From the NCBI GenBank assembly GCA_018903055.1, contig JAHIPW010000083.1, forward strand, positions 1 through 8,348: a DNA stretch of 8,348 bases, read 5' to 3'. This document shows positions 6,362 to 8,348 of this stretch, piece after piece. The notes below the pieces were generated by a model. The model made no database searches. It had not been told where the DNA came from and worked only from the letters and a program-made list of their open reading frames with translations. This DNA comes from DRGV01 sp018903055 [NCBI: bacterium] (GTDB taxonomy: Bacteria > UBP18 > UBA7526). Both the position numbers and the translations under genes were made by a program. Position 1 is the first letter of the stretch. Each line of letters starts with the position of its first letter.

Positions 6362-6690
6362 CCGACAGTATTGTGGTTATGATTACCTGTTCTTCGAAGA
6401 GAGAGGCAGGAAAAATAAAGAAAGTATTATTAGAGAAGAGAAAGGTGGCCTGTGTAAATATTATTCCTAAAGTGGACTCTTTTTTCTGGTGGAAAGGCAA
6501 GATAGATTCTTCTCTTGAGGTTTTACTATTAGCCAAAACAAAGAAGAAAATGCTTAGGGGGATTATCACCTTAGTCAAGAAGATACATAGTTATGAGGTT
6601 CCGGAAGTAATTGCTCTGCCCATAATTGGGGGCAACAAGAACTATCTAAAATGGATAGAAAGGGAGGTGCTGGTTGAAGGAGAAGATTGA
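6358..6690 (+). CDS. cutA: CutA1 divalent-cation tolerance protein
   Basis: CutA1 is a small trimeric ferredoxin-like-fold protein linked to copper and divalent-metal tolerance; its molecular function is still debated. The 110 residues contain the family blocks CSSKREAGKI (11-20), RKVACVNIIP (28-37), FFWWKGKI (42-49), the TKKKM segment (61-65), the signature IHSYEVPEVIALPI (76-89) and NYLKWI (95-100). H77 is in the conserved position near the trimer's metal-binding region. The length is normal and nothing is missing. GGAGAAGGAGG before the start (about 6343-6353) is a strong ribosome binding site. The ATG overlaps the preceding stop by 4 nt, and the end overlaps the Nfu gene by 17 nt. Confidence 0.94.
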   Translation: MTDSIVVMITCSSKREAGKIKKVLLEKRKVACVNIIPKVDSFFWWKGKIDSSLEVLLLAKTKKKMLRGIITLVKKIHSYEVPEVIALPIIGGNKNYLKWIEREVLVEGED

Positions 6691-6895
6691 GGAGGCTTTG
6701 AAAGAGGTAAGAGAGATGTTGGCCATGCATGGTGGCGGTGTAGAGTTAATTGAGGTGACAGAGGAGAGCGTGGTCAAGGTGAGATTAACTGGGGGTTGCG
6801 TTGGCTGTCCGTCGGCTCAGATGACCTTGGTAGATGTAGTAGAAAAGGCCATTAAATCCAAGGTCCCGGAAGTCAAGAAAGTGGAGGCCGTCTAG
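6674..6895 (+). CDS. NifU C-terminal domain (Nfu-type) Fe-S cluster carrier
   Basis: Nfu-type proteins hold a [4Fe-4S] or [2Fe-2S] cluster between two monomers and pass it to apo-proteins. The 73-residue protein consists only of the NifU-C domain: an N-terminal helix (KEKIEEALKEVREMLAMHGG), the strand VELIEVTEESVVKVRLTG, and the cluster motif GGCVGCPSAQMTL with C42 and C45. The helix required by the fold is coded only if translation starts at TTG 6674; AGGGAGGTG (6661-6669), 4 nt before it, supports this rare start over ATG 6717. The gene overlaps cutA by 17 nt and the next gene by one base (TAGTG). It may serve the neighbouring metallo-cofactor genes or be the general carrier; sequence alone does not decide. 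Confidence 0.92.
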   Translation: MKEKIEEALKEVREMLAMHGGGVELIEVTEESVVKVRLTGGCVGCPSAQMTLVDVVEKAIKSKVPEVKKVEAV

Positions 6896-7173
6896 TGGCT
6901 CAGATTACGGTTCGTTTTTATACTACCCTGCGGGAGAAGGTAGGGAAGAGCAAGGTCTCCCTGGATGCCCCTACCGTGGCCCAGGCCTTAGAGGAGTTGA
7001 AGAGGCAGTTTGGTTCTCGATTTACCGATCAGCTCTATAATTCCGACGGAACGATAAAGAATTATTATATCCTCCTCCTCTCTGGTCGTAGCGTGGATAG
7101 GAAAGAGATTAAAAAGACCGCTTTGAAAGAAGGAGATATTTTACACATCTTTCCCCCTATTGCTGGCGGCTAA
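6895..7173 (+). CDS. MoaD/ThiS-family ubiquitin-like sulfur carrier
   Basis: This 92-residue beta-grasp protein ends in PPIAGG, the exposed Gly-Gly tail that an E1 enzyme adenylates and a sulfurtransferase converts to thiocarboxylate. The family pattern is clear: an N-terminal strand ITVRFYTTLREKVGKSKV, the helix TVAQALEELKRQFG (27-40), ILLLSGRSVD (59-68) and the LKEGDILHIFPPIAGG end (77-92). MoaD donates sulfur for molybdopterin; related carriers serve tungsten pterin, thiamine or other thiolations. The E1 partner is probably the product of 5119-5991. The start is GTG at 6895, supported by GGAGG (6883-6887) 7 nt upstream and by one-base overlap with the previous stop. It is the last gene of the operon. 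Confidence 0.92.
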   Translation: MAQITVRFYTTLREKVGKSKVSLDAPTVAQALEELKRQFGSRFTDQLYNSDGTIKNYYILLLSGRSVDRKEIKKTALKEGDILHIFPPIAGG

Positions 7174-7442
7174 TACGCAGATTTACGCCCTTCAGGATCC
7201 CGAGAATCCTTTCCCTCGACCCCGAATGGGGTCTCGGGACGAGAACCCCAGAGGGGCAGGATCCGAGGGGCAGATCAAAACGCAGATGGGCGCTGATTTA
7301 CGACGACGCACTTCACTTGCCTCGTCTAAATAAGAAGTAAACAAGGTTCTGCGAAGCAGGTTCTTATTTATCAGCGGTAATCAGCGGTCCTTAAAGCCCA
7401 AGCAGTAAGCAGTAAAAAGAAATCCGCGTCTTGGGGGTTTAA
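7174..7442. repeat. Palindromic intergenic repeat block 2
   Basis: There is no supported gene in these 269 nt. The left part (7193-7264) has CAGGATCC as a direct repeat at 7193 and 7257, TCCCGAGA (7198-7205) complementary to TCTCGGGA (7232-7239), and an inner hairpin ACCCC-GAAT-GGGGT (7219-7232). The middle part has a 10-bp stem TAAATAAGAA (7327-7336) with 7361-7370 enclosing CTGC-GAA-GCAG (7349-7359). Short direct repeats follow: CGCAGAT at 7176 and 7281, GATTTACG at 7180 and 7295, TCAGCGGT at 7371 and 7381, AGCAGTA at 7401 and 7408. The section 7281-7388 is related to the minus strand of repeat block 1. No clear promoter for sufC was found in it. Confidence 0.75.
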
Positions 7443-8243
7443 ATGTTAGAAGTAAAAAACTTGAGACTGACTCTAAATGGACACCCCGTACTACGGGGAA
7501 TAAATCTTGTAGTTAAGAAGGGTGAGATTCACACCATCTTAGGAGTGAATGGCGCAGGCAAGAGTTCCTTAGCCTACTGCCTTATGGGGAGTGAAGGTTA
7601 TCGGCCGCAGGAAGGAATAATTAAGTTTCTGGGAAAAGATATTACCAATCTCTCCATTACCGAGAGGGCGAGGATGGGATTGACCCTCGCCTGGCAGGAA
7701 TCAGCAAGGTTTGAGGGACTATCAGCAAGAGAATATCTCTCTTTGGGGATTTACCCCGTTAGAAATAATCCGACCCCAAAGGGGACGGATGCCTCACCTT
7801 TAGTGAGGATTTCTAATGGGGTGGGAAATAGGGAAGATAGCAAGAGGATAGCCCACGCTTTAGAGTTAGTTGCCTTAAATCCCAAAGAGTTCTTGGATCG
7901 GGCAGTGGATAATACCCTCTCTGGAGGAGAGAGAAAGAGGATTGAACTGGCCAGTGTAATTGCTATGAGACCCAAGTTAGCCATACTCGATGAGCCGGAC
8001 TCCGGGATCGATATGCTCTCTCTCGATGATATCCTGAATGTTATAAAGAGTATGAGGAAGGAGGGAAGTACCATACTCCTTATTACCCATCGGGAAGAGA
8101 TGGCCTCCATCTCTGATAGGGCATCCTTGATGTGTGATGGCTTGATTCTTAAGACAGGAAAGCCAAAGGAGGAGATGGACTACTTTAAGTTACACTGTAA
8201 ACCATGTCCCACCCATAAGTTTCCTGGTAAACTAAAGGAGTAA
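7443..8243 (+). CDS. sufC: SufC, ABC-type ATPase of SUF Fe-S cluster assembly, with an in-frame repeat insertion
   Basis: SufC is a cytoplasmic ABC ATPase that works with SufB/SufD to assemble Fe-S clusters. Visible motifs: Walker A GVNGAGKSS (34-42), Q-loop LAWQES (Q85), signature LSGGERKR (159-166), Walker B LAILDEPDSGID (179-190) and H-loop ITHRE (H216). DEPDSGID and THKFPGKL near the end are SufC-like rather than transporter-like. The protein has 266 residues, about 20-25 more than usual. The excess is residues about 104-128, encoded by a palindromic element, between the Q-loop and the signature motif; the frame is kept, so the ATPase may still work. GGGGG (7433-7437), 5 nt before the ATG, is a plausible ribosome binding site. 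The next gene, SufB/D-like, starts 4 nt after the stop. Confidence 0.9.
   Translation: MLEVKNLRLTLNGHPVLRGINLVVKKGEIHTILGVNGAGKSSLAYCLMGSEGYRPQEGIIKFLGKDITNLSITERARMGLTLAWQESARFEGLSAREYLSLGIYPVRNNPTPKGTDASPLVRISNGVGNREDSKRIAHALELVALNPKEFLDRAVDNTLSGGERKRIELASVIAMRPKLAILDEPDSGIDMLSLDDILNVIKSMRKEGSTILLITHREEMASISDRASLMCDGLILKTGKPKEEMDYFKLHCKPCPTHKFPGKLKE
7753..7822. mobile_element. In-frame palindromic element within sufC
   Basis: ACCCCGTTAGAAAT (7753-7766) pairs with ATTTCTAATGGGGT (7809-7822) over 14 positions, with one G-T wobble (7758/7817). Inside are two further hairpins: ATCCG/CGGAT (7768-7772/7786-7790) with CCCC-AAA-GGGG (7774-7784), and CCTCAC/GTGAGG (7792-7797/7803-7808) with loop CTTTA. 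The whole can fold as a three-way junction. It has no stop in the sufC frame and adds a polar, loop-like segment beginning YPVRNNPTPKG. The structure and its position in a surface-type region of an ABC ATPase recall protein-coding palindromic elements such as the Rickettsia RPEs; membership in any named family is not shown. Confidence 0.7.
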
Positions 8244-8247
8244 TGGG

Positions 8248-8348
8248 ATGAGCGATTATGAGAGTATGGCCCGGGCCTATCGAAAAGCAGGGGGCGATCC
8301 CAAGGTCTTAAGAGACCCTAAGTGTGCTTCTCTGGTAGTAAATAAGAA
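8248..8348 (+). CDS. SufB/SufD-family Fe-S assembly scaffold (N-terminal part; continues beyond window)
   Basis: ATG at 8248 follows AAAGGAG (8234-8240) at 7-nt spacing and lies 4 nt after the sufC stop. Only 33 codons are in the window. The segment YRKAGGDPKVLRDPK followed by ASLVVNK matches the N terminus I associate with short SufB/SufD-type proteins of anaerobes, in which AGGDP...H/S-LVV precedes the first strands of the beta-helix. Such proteins form the scaffold on which SufC-driven cluster assembly takes place. The position directly behind sufC supports this strongly; the fragment alone is too short to tell SufB from SufD. Confidence 0.72.
   Translation, partial: MSDYESMARAYRKAGGDPKVLRDPKCASLVVNK

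Noticed and set aside
7749-7830. Frameshift or assembly artefact in sufC
   Set aside because: The frame is open on both sides with all ATPase motifs in one frame, and the extra segment coincides exactly with a well-formed palindrome.
7443-8243. Generic ABC transporter ATPase (LptB or branched-chain amino-acid type)
   Set aside because: DEPDSGID, the C-terminal THKFPGKL type ending and the SufB/D-like neighbour fit SufC better; no permease gene is next to it.

Overview
The window looks like a piece of an anaerobic bacterial chromosome, probably from an uncultivated lineage. The reasons are [FeFe]-hydrogenase maturases (HydE, HydF), a SufC of the stand-alone SufBC type common in anaerobes and archaea, a possible flagellar anti-sigma tail (FlgM-like), two good sigma70-type promoters, tightly packed co-directional genes with ATGA/TAATG overlaps, and intergenic regions full of palindromes. 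The taxon cannot be fixed from this sequence. Every gene I support is on the + strand.

Layout. (1) 2-133: the end of an upstream gene, possibly flgM, apparently broken near its end by a one-base shift. (2) 134-394: a non-coding, strongly palindromic repeat block that appears to carry the promoter of the next operon. (3) 395-2601: hydE-hydF, overlapping by 37 nt, for building the diiron subcluster of [FeFe] hydrogenase; hydG and the hydrogenase itself are not in view. (4) 2602-2830: an intergenic region with a hairpin, a consensus-like promoter and a 5'-leader dyad. (5) 2831-7173: eight genes with gaps of 4 nt or less or with overlaps: aldo/keto reductase, CDF metal transporter, MOSC protein, ThiF/MoeB/HesA-type E1 enzyme, TM1367-like cyclophilin-fold protein, CutA, NifU-C/Nfu Fe-S carrier, and a MoaD/ThiS-like carrier ending in Gly-Gly. 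(6) 7174-7442: a second repeat block whose core is related to the first block in inverted orientation. (7) 7443-8348: sufC followed by the start of a sufB/sufD-type gene, an Fe-S cluster assembly operon.

How they fit together. The common theme is metal and sulfur cofactors. HydE and HydF build the H-cluster, and SufC with SufB/D build Fe-S clusters. The eight-gene operon pairs an adenylating enzyme with its likely ubiquitin-like sulfur carrier, a MOSC sulfur-handling domain, an Fe-S carrier and two metal-homeostasis proteins, which suggests a molybdenum/tungsten-pterin or other sulfur-transfer pathway. This joint role is inferred from gene order.

The most striking single observation is a roughly 70-nt three-way-junction palindrome sitting in frame inside sufC (7753-7822). 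It adds about 25 residues between the Q-loop and the signature motif and resembles mobile palindromic elements that survive inside genes by being translated.
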